DNA of 64,000 nt, taken from assembly GCF_000403645.1 (NCBI RefSeq), contig NC_021313.1, positions 1,383,014 through 1,447,013 on the forward strand. Direction: 5' to 3'. This document shows, piece after piece, positions 1 through 11,000 of the stretch (within the stretch, counting starts at the first letter, position 1; each line of letters begins with the position of its first letter). The DNA comes from Salinarchaeum sp. Harcht-Bsk1. GTDB lineage: Archaea; Halobacteriota; Halobacteria; Halobacteriales; Salinarchaeaceae. Made by a program: the position numbers and the translations under genes. Below the pieces are notes generated by a model. It made no database searches, had not been told where the DNA came from, and was given only the letters and a program-made list of their open reading frames with translations.

Positions 1-765
1 ACCGTCCCGAGCGTCTCCACCGTCGAGTCGCGCCTCGATGAGGCGAGATCTCATCGCGTCGAAGCGGTCGCAGCACAGTTCCGGCGGATCACCGGCACGA
101 CCACTGACGCAGCTACTCCAGCCGGTGCCTGTAACGAACTGATGGAGTGGCTGGGGTCGAACGAGGAGCGCGTTCGGAGCATCCTCGAAGCTGCAGCGGA
201 CGAATTCGAGGCGGCCACGCTGGCCGATCTCGAGACGCTCTTCGAAGCGGTCTGGGAGGGAAAAGCAGTGACGGAAGCTACAATCGTCGACGCGACCGCG
301 GTTCAGCAGGTGGAAACCTACGAACGGCTGCGTCAATTGCTCGACGACGCGGACGGTCAGAGCCTCTGGTCGCAGTTACAGGATGCCGGTGACCACCTGC
401 GGTCGGACCATCCTGATTCGCCGACGACGGACGCCGTCGAGACCGCACTCGACTCCTCCCGACCGCCGACCGAGCGACGCGTTCGCCAGCTCCTCGAGCG
501 TGCCGAGGATCCCAGACCGCCTCGTCCGGATGACGACGACTGGGCAGCGCTGCTCCGGATCACCGAGGAGCTCCGGCAGAATCACCCGGCCGCGGAGATC
601 ACTGACGAGGTGACTGCGGCCGTCGACGGTAACGAGCGGCCTGACGCGGAGCGCGTCACGGAACTGCTGGAAGGGGCTCGGCCGGTTCTGGAGCGGATTA
701 ACCGTGTCACAGAGCGCCTCGACGAGCTCGAAGATGGAAGTATCGTGCTTATCGAGGACCGGTAA
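1..765 (+). CDS. brxC: BrxC/PglY-like BREX ATPase, C-terminal part (5' end outside window)
   Basis: The frame is open from base 1 to a TAA at 763-765, so this is the last 254 residues of a larger protein. What is visible is an acidic, helix-rich, coiled-coil-like tail with no catalytic motif; the P-loop of a BrxC/PglY ATPase (usually above 1100 residues) would lie upstream. The identification rests mainly on position: it precedes pglX, pglZ and an SNF2 helicase on the same strand, which is where BREX loci carry the large ATPase. The tail repeats a pattern of short helices ending in a Leu-rich segment (LLDDADG, LLERAED, LLEGARP), as if one helical module occurs three times. Another BREX-associated coiled-coil protein remains possible. 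Confidence 0.6.
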   Translation, partial: TVPSVSTVESRLDEARSHRVEAVAAQFRRITGTTTDAATPAGACNELMEWLGSNEERVRSILEAAADEFEAATLADLETLFEAVWEGKAVTEATIVDATAVQQVETYERLRQLLDDADGQSLWSQLQDAGDHLRSDHPDSPTTDAVETALDSSRPPTERRVRQLLERAEDPRPPRPDDDDWAALLRITEELRQNHPAAEITDEVTAAVDGNERPDAERVTELLEGARPVLERINRVTERLDELEDGSIVLIEDR

Positions 766-983
766 CCCAAGGTTCGTTGATTCGGGAAGTGGCTAGGGCA
801 GTCAGCAACGGCCGAGCATGCGAGGCCGTGTTCGACGCGGCAATTTCGAGAGCGGGGCGGAATTCGAACGAGCCATACAAGAGAAGGTATCTGTCGCGTG
901 GGACGGAACACGAGTGCCCATCGGCTAGGAGCGTCGGGGACGACGTGAGACACCCGATGGCGAGTGCGTTGCCACCCCGACCG

Positions 984-1316
984 CTATGTAACAGCGATGA
1001 GAAAGTTTTTCAGGATATCACAGCCGATCAATACTTTGTGATCCATCCCGCTCCGGTCCCCGATATCCACCTTGGTGTCGAACCGTTTGCCCGCCAGTTC
1101 GATTGAGGTTTGGACGGTATCGCGTTTTTCACTGCCGAGAGCGGAATAGACCTCGCGTTGGCCGAGACGTTCGGCGCCCCCGATCTCTACGATGAGATCG
1201 TAATGAATCGACGTGCTTTCAGATCCACTGTCACACTTTGCCATGACCTCTTTCGTGGCGTAGTCACCGTGGAGTTTGACTTCAGTTAGATGCTCGATCA
1301 CAGGCCGGTCATTCAT
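984..1316 (-). CDS. small retropepsin-like aspartic protease (COG4067 / RimK-associated protease family)
   Basis: A 110-residue protein. The N-terminal third has KCDSGSESTSIH, which matches the catalytic D-T/S-G loop of the retropepsin-like family annotated as ATP-dependent zinc protease (typical form KVDTGAxTSALH). The C-terminal half has DIGDRSGMDHKVLIGCDIL, matching the family's DRSxMxxPVLLGRxxL block. Family members are usually 130-170 residues, so this is a compact version. An AT-rich box around 1344-1358 read on the minus strand lies about 30 bases before the ATG, consistent with a leaderless transcript. It faces the brxC-like gene and is divergent from pglX, inside the BREX locus. A role in the defence system is inferred from location only. 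Confidence 0.6.
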   Translation of the reverse strand: MNDRPVIEHLTEVKLHGDYATKEVMAKCDSGSESTSIHYDLIVEIGGAERLGQREVYSALGSEKRDTVQTSIELAGKRFDTKVDIGDRSGMDHKVLIGCDILKNFLIAVT

Positions 1317-1674
1317 GGAGACAAGCAGCCAGTTTCCCGGTAATGCAAAATATTTTTGTGTTATATTTCAAGTCTCCCAATCTGTATCTTCTCGTCGGTC
1401 ATCGCTGGATCACGGCGTAGACCGTGAGTAGATGCTCGTCCGAGTGGCTTTCTGTCGAACACGCGTTACCTCGGTGGCGCGTCCCATCACGATTTCTGGT
1501 GATCGTCACGCACCTGTCGAAGTGCAACCGATCGATGCACCGGTTTCGATCGTCGTGCAGCCAGTATGAGACACCGGACGCGGGAAGCGTATCTCCGCCC
1601 CGTGGTTCGACTTGTGTCTTCTTGCCAATCTTCAAGTGGTCCCTGCGCATTTTCGGTCCTATTCCGAGTTTCCA
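1317..1674. promoter_or_regulatory. divergent intergenic region between the protease gene and the first pglX
   Basis: These 358 bases hold no convincing gene. The left part (about 1340-1375) is very AT-rich and supplies the minus-strand TATA-like box for the protease gene. The right part is ordinary GC content; a weak box around 1645-1655 sits about 27 bases before the chosen pglX start. Longer frames that cross this region are shadows of pglX. Confidence 0.4.
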
Positions 1675-4600
1675 ATGGCAAGCGATTCTCTCTCCCACCA
1701 CAAGGCCCAACTCGACAAGGAAGAGCGCGAGCACCTCGAGGACGTCGTCGCCGACATGCGAGAGCGCGTCGAGGACAACGTCCGCTTCCAGCTCACCCAG
1801 CACGGACTCGGCGACGAGCCAGAGGATCGCTCGGCCCTCGACGAGGAGGCCGAGCAACTCGTCGAGGCGATCGAACTCGAGGCCGTCGACGGCAACACCT
1901 GGGGAGAGGCCTTCGAGCAGTACGTCACCGGCGTCGGCTACACCATCGTCAACCGCCTCGCCGCCCTGCGCTGCATGGAGGTCCGGGACTTCGTCGACGA
2001 GGAGGTCACCGTCTTCAAGGACAACGGGCTCACGCCCGCCGCCGAGACGCTCGTCACCGAGGAGTTCCTCCTCGAAGAGGAGGCCATCCTCCAGGCCTAC
2101 CACGACGCCTGCGACGACCTCGCCGCGGAGATCGAGATCCTCTTCGATCGCTCCTCGGCCTACAGCCAGGTCGATCCCGACGACGACACCTTCGACGATC
2201 TTTGCGGGATGCTCGATTCGGTCCCCGACGAGGTCTGGCGCGCCGACGACGTGCTCGGCTGGGTCTACGAGTACTACAATCGCCCCGTCGTCGAAGCACT
2301 CGACGCGAAGAACACGCTTGCGCCGGAGGACGTCGGGCCTGCGAACCAGTTCTACACGCCCCACTGGGTCGTGCGGATGCTCACCGACAACTCGCTGGGG
2401 AAGCTCTATCTCGAGGCGACTGACCAGACGGACGCTATCCCGGAACCCGAAGCCCTCTCTCCCGAGGAGCGAAAAGACCGTCTGGTCACGCCAGCGGACG
2501 CTCCCAGCGTTACGGACCTCTGTACGTACCTCATTCCGGATGAGGAGCCCGGCGAGGCCCCGGAGTTCGACCATCCGCGGGAACTACGTGTCATCGATCC
2601 TGCCTGTGGAAGCGGGCACTTCCTGCTGTACGCCTTCGACGTCCTGGAGCGCATCTGGTGGGCCGAAACTGATCTGGATCGAGCAGCGATCCCCGAGAAG
2701 GTACTGGAGCACAACCTCTACGGCGTCGACATCGACCTGCGCTCCTGTCAGCTCTCAGCGTTCAACCTCTATCTCAAAGCCAGGACGCGCGCCGAGGCGC
2801 AAGACGGACAGTTCGAGATGCCAAACGTCGGCATCGTCTGCGCGGACGCCCGCGTCGCCGAGGTCGATGAGGCTACCGACGTCCTGGACGATATCACTGG
2901 TGAGGGGAGCGATCTTCGGGAGGAGCTGGACGACGTGACCGAAACGTTCCAGCATACCGAAGCACTCGGGAGCCTGCTGGATGTGGGTGGAACGCTCGAA
3001 GAAGCCTTCGACTCGAGTAAGATGCAAGCGGAGCTTAGTGACTACAACGGGGGCGCTCACCAGTCGCTGCATTCTTTCCTGAAAGCGCTCCGGCGAGCAG
3101 TAGCGGACCAGACGAACGATTCGTTTCGTGAACAGAACCTGCGGAGTTTCCTACATTTATTGGCGGTGCTCACGCAGGACTACGACGTCGCTCTGATGAA
3201 TCCACCGTATGGGTCAGGTGGGCGGATGCCCAGCAGCGTGCAAGCGTACGTTGAGGAACACTACGAGTACATGACCGAATATTATGCCAACTTCTTCGAG
3301 GCATGTGATCGCTTAGCGCGTGACGGGGGCCGGGTGGGGATGTTGGTCCCGAGATCATTCCTGTTCAATCAAACCTTAGAGCCCTTTAGAGCCGACTTCA
3401 TCGGAAATCGAGGTTCGTTTGATTTCTTGGCAGAGTTCGGGTACGGAATCCTGGATAACGCGACAGTTGGAACGGCCGGAACGGTAGTTCGGAGCGGCTC
3501 GTCGCAGGACACCGTGGGAAGCTTCATTCGGCTTCACGACGTCGAAAAAGGCGACAAGGAAGCGACCTACCTGAGAACGGCATTCACTTCGCGAGAAGAC
3601 GACGAGATTGTCAGGCACTTCGAAATCGCTATCGATGAATTCAACGAGATCCCCGGACGTACGCTCTGTTACTCGCTCCCCGAAAAGATCAGGGACCTTC
3701 ATTCGTCGGATAGAAAGATCGGTGTAGAAGACGATACAGGCGGCGTCGAACGTATCGCAGATGTAAAACAGGGGCTTGCTACCGGAGATAATAGTCGATT
3801 CTTGCGAGCGCACTGGGAAACGTCCTCCAGCGACTTTCAGCCGTTCACAAACGCTGGCGGGAAGGTGTGGGTTCTCCCAGAGGTCGACGAGGTGATCGAT
3901 TGGACCGATAGCGGAAGCCGAATTCGTCGGTATTCCGGTTCTCGATTCCAGAACACCCAATACTACCATCGTGAAGGGCTGACGTGGGCGTATATCAAGC
4001 GGACAGGGCGGCGGTTCGGATACTACCCAGACGGAGGCCTCTTCGGTCATGCAAGCAACATGATATTCCCGATCTCGGATATTTCTCTCTGGTCACTGCT
4101 GGGTGTGCTAAATTCCGATGCGTATCACGGATTGATGCTGTGCCTCACCCCGGAACGGAAGTGGGAGGCGGGATACGTCGGGAAGCTACCGTGGTTCAAG
4201 AAGTTAGAAGGTCGAGCGGACCTGGCCGAGAAGGTCAAAGAGCAGTACCGGACGATGATCAAACAGAGTGTCCACAACTTCGGGAGTCCGTACTATATCG
4301 GCCCTGTACTGCTTCCCGAGTCACGTCGGCCGACGTTTTTCTATACTGAACACGATCACCAGCGAGCAATTGCAGCAGAACCTGACACGCTGTTCGAGAC
4401 TGGGCAGACCGATGAGACGCTCTTGGAACGTTCCCGGCAAGCAGTTGTCTTAGATCGACGACGGCAAAAGCGGATAGAGACGCTCGCAGACGAGATTGAC
4501 CAGGAGATATTCCAAGCGTTAGGAGTGGATAGCGCGACGAGAAACCAGGTCAAAGAAGAAATCTGGCTTCGGACCGTGGAAGAGAAGTCCGATCGCGAGG

Positions 4601-5877
4601 TACCCAGCCCTGACGAAGTTCCGGAGTATCCTGAAATATTCCCCAAACAGATCAAGGACCTCATTCTCCACCTCGCACTCTGCGCCGTCCGGAGGGCTGA
4701 CGACGGCATCATCCCTGTCTCCGACGTCGAGGGTGAGGACGACCTCCTGACACATATCACGGCCGAGTTCGAGCGCGTATGGGGCGACCACGCCGACGCG
4801 CGGCTCGCCGAAGTCGACGACGTGCTCGGGAGGAAGAGCGCTGGCGAAGCGGCCTATCCCAACCTTCGGACGTGGCTCGAGGAGGATCTCTTCGACTACC
4901 ACGTCTCGAAGTTCGACCGTGTGCCCATTCTCTGGCGGTTCACGACCGAGCGCCTCGTTTCGGACTCCGAGGGCGAGGGGTTCGGCTGTCTGGTCGACTA
5001 CCACCAACTGGACGGGGGAGCCTTCGATGGGCTGCAGAACCGCTACCTCGAACCACGGAAGAACCGCTTGCGGGAGCGCCGCAGCGCCGCGAACCGGCGC
5101 CGAAGCGACGACTCGCTCTCGGCGAGCAAGCAGGCCGAGGCTGCCGAGGAGTACGCCCGCTGTGAGAGCGGGCTAGAACAGATCTCGGTGCTCGAGGACC
5201 GACTCGCCGAGCTGGCGCAGCCCGAGCCCCGACAGTGGTCGACGGAGGAACAGGCGGCCGCTGATGCGGCCGCCAAACGTGTCGCTGAGTTCCGCCGGCG
5301 AACCGAGAAGCGCCTCGAGATCGTCGACGAACTTGCCGCGATGGACGACGTCGACGTGGGTGAGCTGTTCACCGGGAACTTCTACGAGAAGATCGAAAAC
5401 CAGCGCGAGGAATGGATCGACGCGCTGGGAGACCTCGAAGCGGCGTTCGATGCCTACGCTGCGGACTCGGAACAGCCCGTGGGAGCGCACCTGTACGATC
5501 TGTTCGACTATTACACCGACGACCTCCTCGGGAGTTCGCACTTCGCGAGCAACGGCATCCTCTACATGACCTACTACTTCGACGAGTTCGAGCAGGCCGA
5601 TCAGGGCCGCCTCGGCGACGCCGGCGTTGCGCGGCGACAGCGGCTGATCTCACAGCTCGCACGTGACCTGGACGAGTACATCGACCTCGGCGAGGCCATT
5701 GCTGAGGACTGTGAGGAACTCTCGTCGGAGATCTCCTCGGACTGGGAAGACCGCGCACTCTCCGAAATCACGGCCGCTGGCTACCAGCCAAACCACAAGC
5801 ACGGCGTCGAGATCAATATCACACCGCTCGCCGAGGCGGAGATCGTTCCGGAGACTGTCGAGGAACAGGTCCTCTAA
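1675..5877 (+). CDS. pglX: BREX adenine-specific DNA methyltransferase PglX, copy 1
   Basis: A 1400-residue class I N6-adenine methylase. The SAM-binding motif DPACGSG starts near residue 308 and the catalytic NPPYG motif is at about residue 509 (ALMNPPYGSG). The central and C-terminal parts are target-recognition and helical regions, ending with a conserved block (HGVEINITPLAE). In BREX, PglX methylates host DNA as the self mark and is also needed for exclusion of phage DNA. The ATG at 1675 was chosen because the conserved block shared with copy 2 begins nine codons after it and the upstream extension is not conserved. The stop is 2 bases before pglZ. The middle of the gene (about 2.95-4.7 kb) uses more AT-rich codons than the two ends, which hints at a mosaic origin. 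Confidence 0.93.
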   Translation: MASDSLSHHKAQLDKEEREHLEDVVADMRERVEDNVRFQLTQHGLGDEPEDRSALDEEAEQLVEAIELEAVDGNTWGEAFEQYVTGVGYTIVNRLAALRCMEVRDFVDEEVTVFKDNGLTPAAETLVTEEFLLEEEAILQAYHDACDDLAAEIEILFDRSSAYSQVDPDDDTFDDLCGMLDSVPDEVWRADDVLGWVYEYYNRPVVEALDAKNTLAPEDVGPANQFYTPHWVVRMLTDNSLGKLYLEATDQTDAIPEPEALSPEERKDRLVTPADAPSVTDLCTYLIPDEEPGEAPEFDHPRELRVIDPACGSGHFLLYAFDVLERIWWAETDLDRAAIPEKVLEHNLYGVDIDLRSCQLSAFNLYLKARTRAEAQDGQFEMPNVGIVCADARVAEVDEATDVLDDITGEGSDLREELDDVTETFQHTEALGSLLDVGGTLEEAFDSSKMQAELSDYNGGAHQSLHSFLKALRRAVADQTNDSFREQNLRSFLHLLAVLTQDYDVALMNPPYGSGGRMPSSVQAYVEEHYEYMTEYYANFFEACDRLARDGGRVGMLVPRSFLFNQTLEPFRADFIGNRGSFDFLAEFGYGILDNATVGTAGTVVRSGSSQDTVGSFIRLHDVEKGDKEATYLRTAFTSREDDEIVRHFEIAIDEFNEIPGRTLCYSLPEKIRDLHSSDRKIGVEDDTGGVERIADVKQGLATGDNSRFLRAHWETSSSDFQPFTNAGGKVWVLPEVDEVIDWTDSGSRIRRYSGSRFQNTQYYHREGLTWAYIKRTGRRFGYYPDGGLFGHASNMIFPISDISLWSLLGVLNSDAYHGLMLCLTPERKWEAGYVGKLPWFKKLEGRADLAEKVKEQYRTMIKQSVHNFGSPYYIGPVLLPESRRPTFFYTEHDHQRAIAAEPDTLFETGQTDETLLERSRQAVVLDRRRQKRIETLADEIDQEIFQALGVDSATRNQVKEEIWLRTVEEKSDREVPSPDEVPEYPEIFPKQIKDLILHLALCAVRRADDGIIPVSDVEGEDDLLTHITAEFERVWGDHADARLAEVDDVLGRKSAGEAAYPNLRTWLEEDLFDYHVSKFDRVPILWRFTTERLVSDSEGEGFGCLVDYHQLDGGAFDGLQNRYLEPRKNRLRERRSAANRRRSDDSLSASKQAEAAEEYARCESGLEQISVLEDRLAELAQPEPRQWSTEEQAAADAAAKRVAEFRRRTEKRLEIVDELAAMDDVDVGELFTGNFYEKIENQREEWIDALGDLEAAFDAYAADSEQPVGAHLYDLFDYYTDDLLGSSHFASNGILYMTYYFDEFEQADQGRLGDAGVARRQRLISQLARDLDEYIDLGEAIAEDCEELSSEISSDWEDRALSEITAAGYQPNHKHGVEINITPLAEAEIVPETVEEQVL
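1702..2069 (+). repeat. direct repeat, left copy (5' end of pglX copy 1)
   Basis: These 368 bases match 8067-8434 with three mismatches found by eye (two near 1805-1812, one at 2040). The match stops abruptly in codon-level divergence after 2069. Both copies are in the same orientation, 6365 bases apart, and encode the N-terminal domains of the two PglX proteins. Confidence 0.9.
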
Positions 5878-5879
5878 CC

Positions 5880-8039
5880 ATGCCAGCAACGAAGACGATC
5901 CCCCAGGCCGCCGAGGACGCGATCCAGACCAGAATCGAGGGGGCGCCCGACGAGGAGCCGGTCGTGCTGTGGTGGGACGATGGCGGGCACCTTCGCGAGA
6001 TCGTCGAGAGCGTGAGCGACTCGCTCGGCTGTGAGTTCCACGCCGCCGAGACGACGCCCCTCGAACTTCGCGCCGATGCGCCCCGCGATCGAACCGTCTG
6101 GTACGTTCCCCAGGCACCCGACGACGACGTGGACTGGTTCCGGGACGTCGAGAATACCGGTGGCGTCGTCGAGGCTCACATCGGGAAGCTCGCGGCCCGC
6201 TGCTTCCAGAACGACCGCATCAACGCCGCCTCGATCCGGACGGCCTACGAGAGTTCTGACGAGAGGGACCGCGAGCAGATCGCGCGGACGCTCTACGACG
6301 CGCTCGACGGCGAGGGCGGCCTGCCGACGCTCCAGAGCCTCCAGACCCAGATCGTCCTCGACGGCCACGACGATCCCGTGGCGTTCGTCCTCGAGCACGG
6401 CGAGGCGAACCTCCCCGAGGATACCGACGACCTGCTGGAGATCCGCGACCTCCTGGTCGACGACGGCGTCACCGCCGTCGAGGGCGTCACCGAAGCGGGG
6501 GCCCTCGTCGAGCGAACGCGACGCTGGGCCGTCGCGGAGTGGCTCGTCGACGAGGGGCTCGACCCTTCGCTCCTCGAGTCCGGCTATCGGCCCGAACCCG
6601 ATTCCGGCCTCGGCGTGTCGCGACCCGAGCTCCAGTCGATGCTGAGCAAGACCGAGCGCAAAGCGGAGCTGGCCGAAACCTATCTCGATCCGGGCGCTCG
6701 CTACTGGCACGACGTACTCCGGACGCTCGACGATCCCTGGGAACTCGCGGACTGTCCCGTCGACGCCGCGCTCGAGCACGAACTCTGGGACGCCTGGACG
6801 CGAGCCTTCAACGACGGCGAGTACGATACCTGTGCGGACCGGGCGACCCGGCGCCACGAGCGCCTCGAAGCGACCTACGACGACGTCCCCTGGACCGTCG
6901 TCTGGGAGCAGGCGATCGACGTCGCAAACCTCGCCGCGGAGCTCCAGGACTGGGCGGAGAGCACCGACGTCGACGACGTCGTCGAGGTGTACGGCGACGT
7001 CGAGGATGGCACCTGGCAGATCGACAACGCGGTCTTCAACCTCATCACCTCGGGCGAGCCCGAGTCCGACCTGCCGGAAGAGCATCCGGCGACGGCGTCG
7101 CTCGACGACCTCCGGACCTCGCTCGTGGAGTCCCGCTACCTCGAGTACCTCGGCGACCTCGGCGATCTCGTCGTCGACCAGATCGAGACCGGATCGCCCT
7201 TCGTCGGCGAGAACTTCGCCCACCAGTTCTTCGATCAGGAGCAAGAGCACCTCCAGAGCGGGCAGAGCGTCGCGCTGTTCGTCGTCGACGCGCTCCGGTT
7301 CGATCTCGCCCACGAACTGGCCGAGTCCGTCCGGCGGGCACTGCCGGGCCTCGAGGTCGACGAGAGCGCCTGGGTCGGCACGCTCCCCTCCGACACTGAC
7401 TTCGGAAAGGCGGCGCTCACCCCGGGAAGCAAGTTCAGCTTCAACGTCACGCTCGACGACGGGGAACTCGTCCCGGAGCGCAACGGCCGCAAGATCACGA
7501 ACTATCAGCGCGAGAAACTGCTCACGGACGACGGCTGGAGTTACATCATGCAGAGCGATGACGAAAAAGTGGGCTGGGGCGAGAACCGCGTCGCGTACTA
7601 CTGGAACGACCTCGACAAGGCCGGCGAGGAGGAACTCACCGACTTCGAGCACGTCTTCAGCGATCGCATCGAGACGATCTCCGAGATCATCTGCGAGAAG
7701 TTACAGAAGGGCGAGTGGGATCGCGCCTACATTCTGGCGGACCACGGATTCGTCTCCCTGCCCCGCCAGATCGACATCGACGACATCCATCCTCCTGACG
7801 GAGCCGAGCACGTCACCAGGCGGTGGGTCGCCGGCGAAGACCTCGACGACGACGGTCCCGGCGTGCTGCTCGACGAGAACGCCCACCTCGGGTACCTCGA
7901 CGGCGAGACGAAGATCCGGGCGCTCGCAGATCCGATCCAGCGGTTCCGGAACCAGGGCCTCCCGGATGCCCGGTTCTATCACGGGGGCGTGCTCCCCCAG
8001 GAGTTCGTGCTGAACTTCGTGACGATCACACAGGAGTAA
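5880..8039 (+). CDS. pglZ: BREX phosphatase-like protein PglZ
   Basis: A 719-residue protein of the alkaline-phosphatase superfamily PglZ family. The PglZ domain lies in the C-terminal third: VVDALRFDL with the likely metal-binding Asp at about residue 470, then ADHGF at 620-624, then FYHGGVLPQEF close to the end, the usual order of this domain. The N-terminal part is the helical region found in BREX PglZ. PglZ is a core BREX component needed for exclusion. It sits 2 bases after pglX copy 1 and 3 bases before pglX copy 2, so the three genes are almost certainly one transcript. It is closest in layout to PglZ of haloarchaeal (type 5) BREX. Confidence 0.93.
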   Translation: MPATKTIPQAAEDAIQTRIEGAPDEEPVVLWWDDGGHLREIVESVSDSLGCEFHAAETTPLELRADAPRDRTVWYVPQAPDDDVDWFRDVENTGGVVEAHIGKLAARCFQNDRINAASIRTAYESSDERDREQIARTLYDALDGEGGLPTLQSLQTQIVLDGHDDPVAFVLEHGEANLPEDTDDLLEIRDLLVDDGVTAVEGVTEAGALVERTRRWAVAEWLVDEGLDPSLLESGYRPEPDSGLGVSRPELQSMLSKTERKAELAETYLDPGARYWHDVLRTLDDPWELADCPVDAALEHELWDAWTRAFNDGEYDTCADRATRRHERLEATYDDVPWTVVWEQAIDVANLAAELQDWAESTDVDDVVEVYGDVEDGTWQIDNAVFNLITSGEPESDLPEEHPATASLDDLRTSLVESRYLEYLGDLGDLVVDQIETGSPFVGENFAHQFFDQEQEHLQSGQSVALFVVDALRFDLAHELAESVRRALPGLEVDESAWVGTLPSDTDFGKAALTPGSKFSFNVTLDDGELVPERNGRKITNYQREKLLTDDGWSYIMQSDDEKVGWGENRVAYYWNDLDKAGEEELTDFEHVFSDRIETISEIICEKLQKGEWDRAYILADHGFVSLPRQIDIDDIHPPDGAEHVTRRWVAGEDLDDDGPGVLLDENAHLGYLDGETKIRALADPIQRFRNQGLPDARFYHGGVLPQEFVLNFVTITQE

Positions 8040-8042
8040 CTC

Positions 8043-11000
8043 ATGTCTGCACCTACAGTACCACGGAAGGCCCAACTCGACAAGGAAGAGCGCGAGCACC
8101 TCGAGGACGTCGTCGCCGACATGCGAGAGCGCGTCGAGGACAACGTCCGCTTCCAGCTCACCCAGCACGCACTCGACGACGAGCCAGAGGATCGCTCGGC
8201 CCTCGACGAGGAGGCCGAGCAACTCGTCGAGGCGATCGAACTCGAGGCCGTCGACGGCAACACCTGGGGAGAGGCCTTCGAGCAGTACGTCACCGGCGTC
8301 GGCTACACCATCGTCAACCGCCTCGCCGCCCTGCGCTGCATGGAGGTCCGGGACTTCGTCGACGAGGAGGTCACCGTCTTCAAGGACAACGGGCTCACGC
8401 CCGCAGCCGAGACGCTCGTCACCGAGGAGTTCCTGCTGGAGGACGAGGCGATCCTCCAGGCCTACCACGACGCCTGCGACGAGCTCGCCGCGGAGATCGA
8501 GATCCTCTTCGATCGAGAAACGGCGTACAGCCAGGTCGATCCCGACGACGACACGTTCGAGGACCTCTGTCGGATGCTCGATTCAGTCCCCGACGAGGTC
8601 TGGCGAGCCGACGACGTGCTCGGCTGGGTCTATGAATACTACAACGTCAAGCTCCTCGACGACCTCCGGCGGAAGGGAGACCGCACGGGTCTGGATCCGG
8701 AGGACGTCCCGCCGGCGAATCAGTTCTACACGCCCCACTGGGTGGTCCGGATGCTCACGGACAACTCGCTGGGGAAGCTCTATCTCGAACACACCGGCGA
8801 ACTCCAGGACGTCGTCGAGACGCAGGAAGCCCTCTCACCCGACGAGCGCAAGAACCGGCCGCTGTCTCCCGACGAGTCACCGGATATTGCGGACTTCTGC
8901 ACCTACCTCGTTCCCTCCGAAGAAGAGGGCGAGCCGACGGACTTCGACCATCCGCGAGAACTCCGCGTCATCGACCCCGCCTGTGGGAGCGGTCACTTCC
9001 TGCTCTACGCCTTCGACGTCCTCGAGCGCATCTGGCGGGCCGAGACCGATCTCGCTCCCGAGACGATCCCGCGGAAGATCCTCGAGCACAACCTCTACGG
9101 CGTCGACCTCGACATGCGCGCCTGTCAGCTCGCGGCATTCAACCTCTACCTCAAGGGCCGAACGCGAACCGAAGCCGAGGGCGCCGACGGCTTCGACATG
9201 CCCGAAATCGGCATCGTCTGTGCTGACGCAACGATCGCCGATATCGACGGCGTCGAGGCGGTGTTCGAGGAGGTTGCCGGCGACGATCCCGAGGTCCAGC
9301 AGGCGCTAGAGCGTATCCTCGACGCCTTCGAGGAGGTCCACGGTCTCGGTAGTTTGCTCGATGTGCGCGGCACCCTCGGCGACCTCTTCGAGGACGATGC
9401 CGAGATCGGTGGCACGCAGCTGACCCTCGGCGACGACCCCCGCGAGAGCCATACGCTCTCCCAGGTGCTGCACAGCCTTCGCGGGGCAGTGGAGGAGCAC
9501 CGCGATGCAGACTCGTTTTTGGCCCAAGATCTCCGAAGCTTCGTTCGGTTGCTGGACATTTTGGCCCAAGAATACGACGTTGCGCTGATGAACCCGCCGT
9601 ATGGGTCACGGAACCGAATGCCGGATTCGGTGAAGGAGTACGTGTCCGAGCACTACACGTACAAACCGGAGTTCTACATCAACTTCTTCGAAGTGTGTGA
9701 CACGCTCGTTACTCGCGAAGGCCGAATCGGGATGCTAATTCCTCGGACGTTCATGTTCAAGACGAGCTTCGAAGGATTCCGCGAGGATTTCGTGGGCAGC
9801 CGAGGAAATTTCGAGTTCCTCGCCGAGTTCGGAATCGGGATTCTGGACAACGCGACCGTTCGAACCGTTGGAACCGTTGTTCGTTCTGGGGACAGCGCAA
9901 ATACGGCTAGGGATGGAACATTCATTCGGCTCCACGACGTCTTAAAAGGTAAAAAAGAGGAATTCTTCCTCCGAGCCGCCTTCGAGGCCCGCGTTGACGG
10001 AGACGGTGTGACGAGGAAATACACTCGCGAGATGTCGGAGTTCAACGTAATCCCCGGCGCCCCGCTCTCCTACTGGGTATCACGGGACATTCGAGAAATT
10101 TACGGGGCAAACACCGTATTCGACGAAGGAAACGCGAAGGTCGGAGCAGAAAGCTTGGGCTCAGTGAACCAGGGAATCGCTTCCGGGAACAACGACCGAT
10201 TTGTGCGGCGGTTCTGGGAGACGCCGAACGAAGACTGGGTGCCGTTCGCGATGGGTGGAAAAGACGCGTGGATCCTCCCCAAGCTGAACGAGATGCTGAT
10301 CTGGGGGAACGAAGGCAGCGAGCTCAAAAGATGCGAGTCCGGGAACGGTACTCCGAACGAGGAAGATTACTTCACGGAGGGGTTGACGTACACGTACATC
10401 AAAGAGGGAGGGCGCCGGTTCGGATTCCTACACGAAGAGTCAGTGTTTAGCAACACGGGGTTCGTCTTCCTCCCCAAACACAGTCTCTGGCACCTCCTCT
10501 CCTACACCAACAGCAGTCTGCTGACCTATCTGATGATCGCACAGACGACCGGGCGTCACTGGAACGCCGGTGAAGTTGCCAAACTACCCTGGGCCGCCGA
10601 GGTAGGGGAGGAGGAGACGCTAGCTGAACAGGCCAAGGCGATGCTGGGGGTCATGCTCGCACGGCGGAAGGAGATGCCCGACTCACCCCACTACGAAGCG
10701 CCGGGGCTTCTCCGTGTGCTACAGGAGTACTCTTCAGAATCGCCGTTTGACCACCCACACAGAACACTCCTCTCGGAAGTGGCGAGCTATCAGACGGAGG
10801 CGAGTACGTCGCGCGCAGACTCTCTCTGGGAAATGGGGATTGCGCTAGCCAAACATAGGGCGGAGATCGAGGCGTCACTTGAGACGATGGCACGGGAGAT
10901 TGACGAAACCGTGTTCGAGATATTCGGAATAGAAGATACTGCTCAGCAGGATGTCCTCACCGAGATCGCGCTGCGAACGAACGAAGACCCCCGGAGTCGG

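Noticed and set aside
1612-1674. Upstream start for pglX copy 1
   Set aside because: The extra 21 residues have no counterpart in copy 2, while the ATG at 1675 directly precedes the conserved block.
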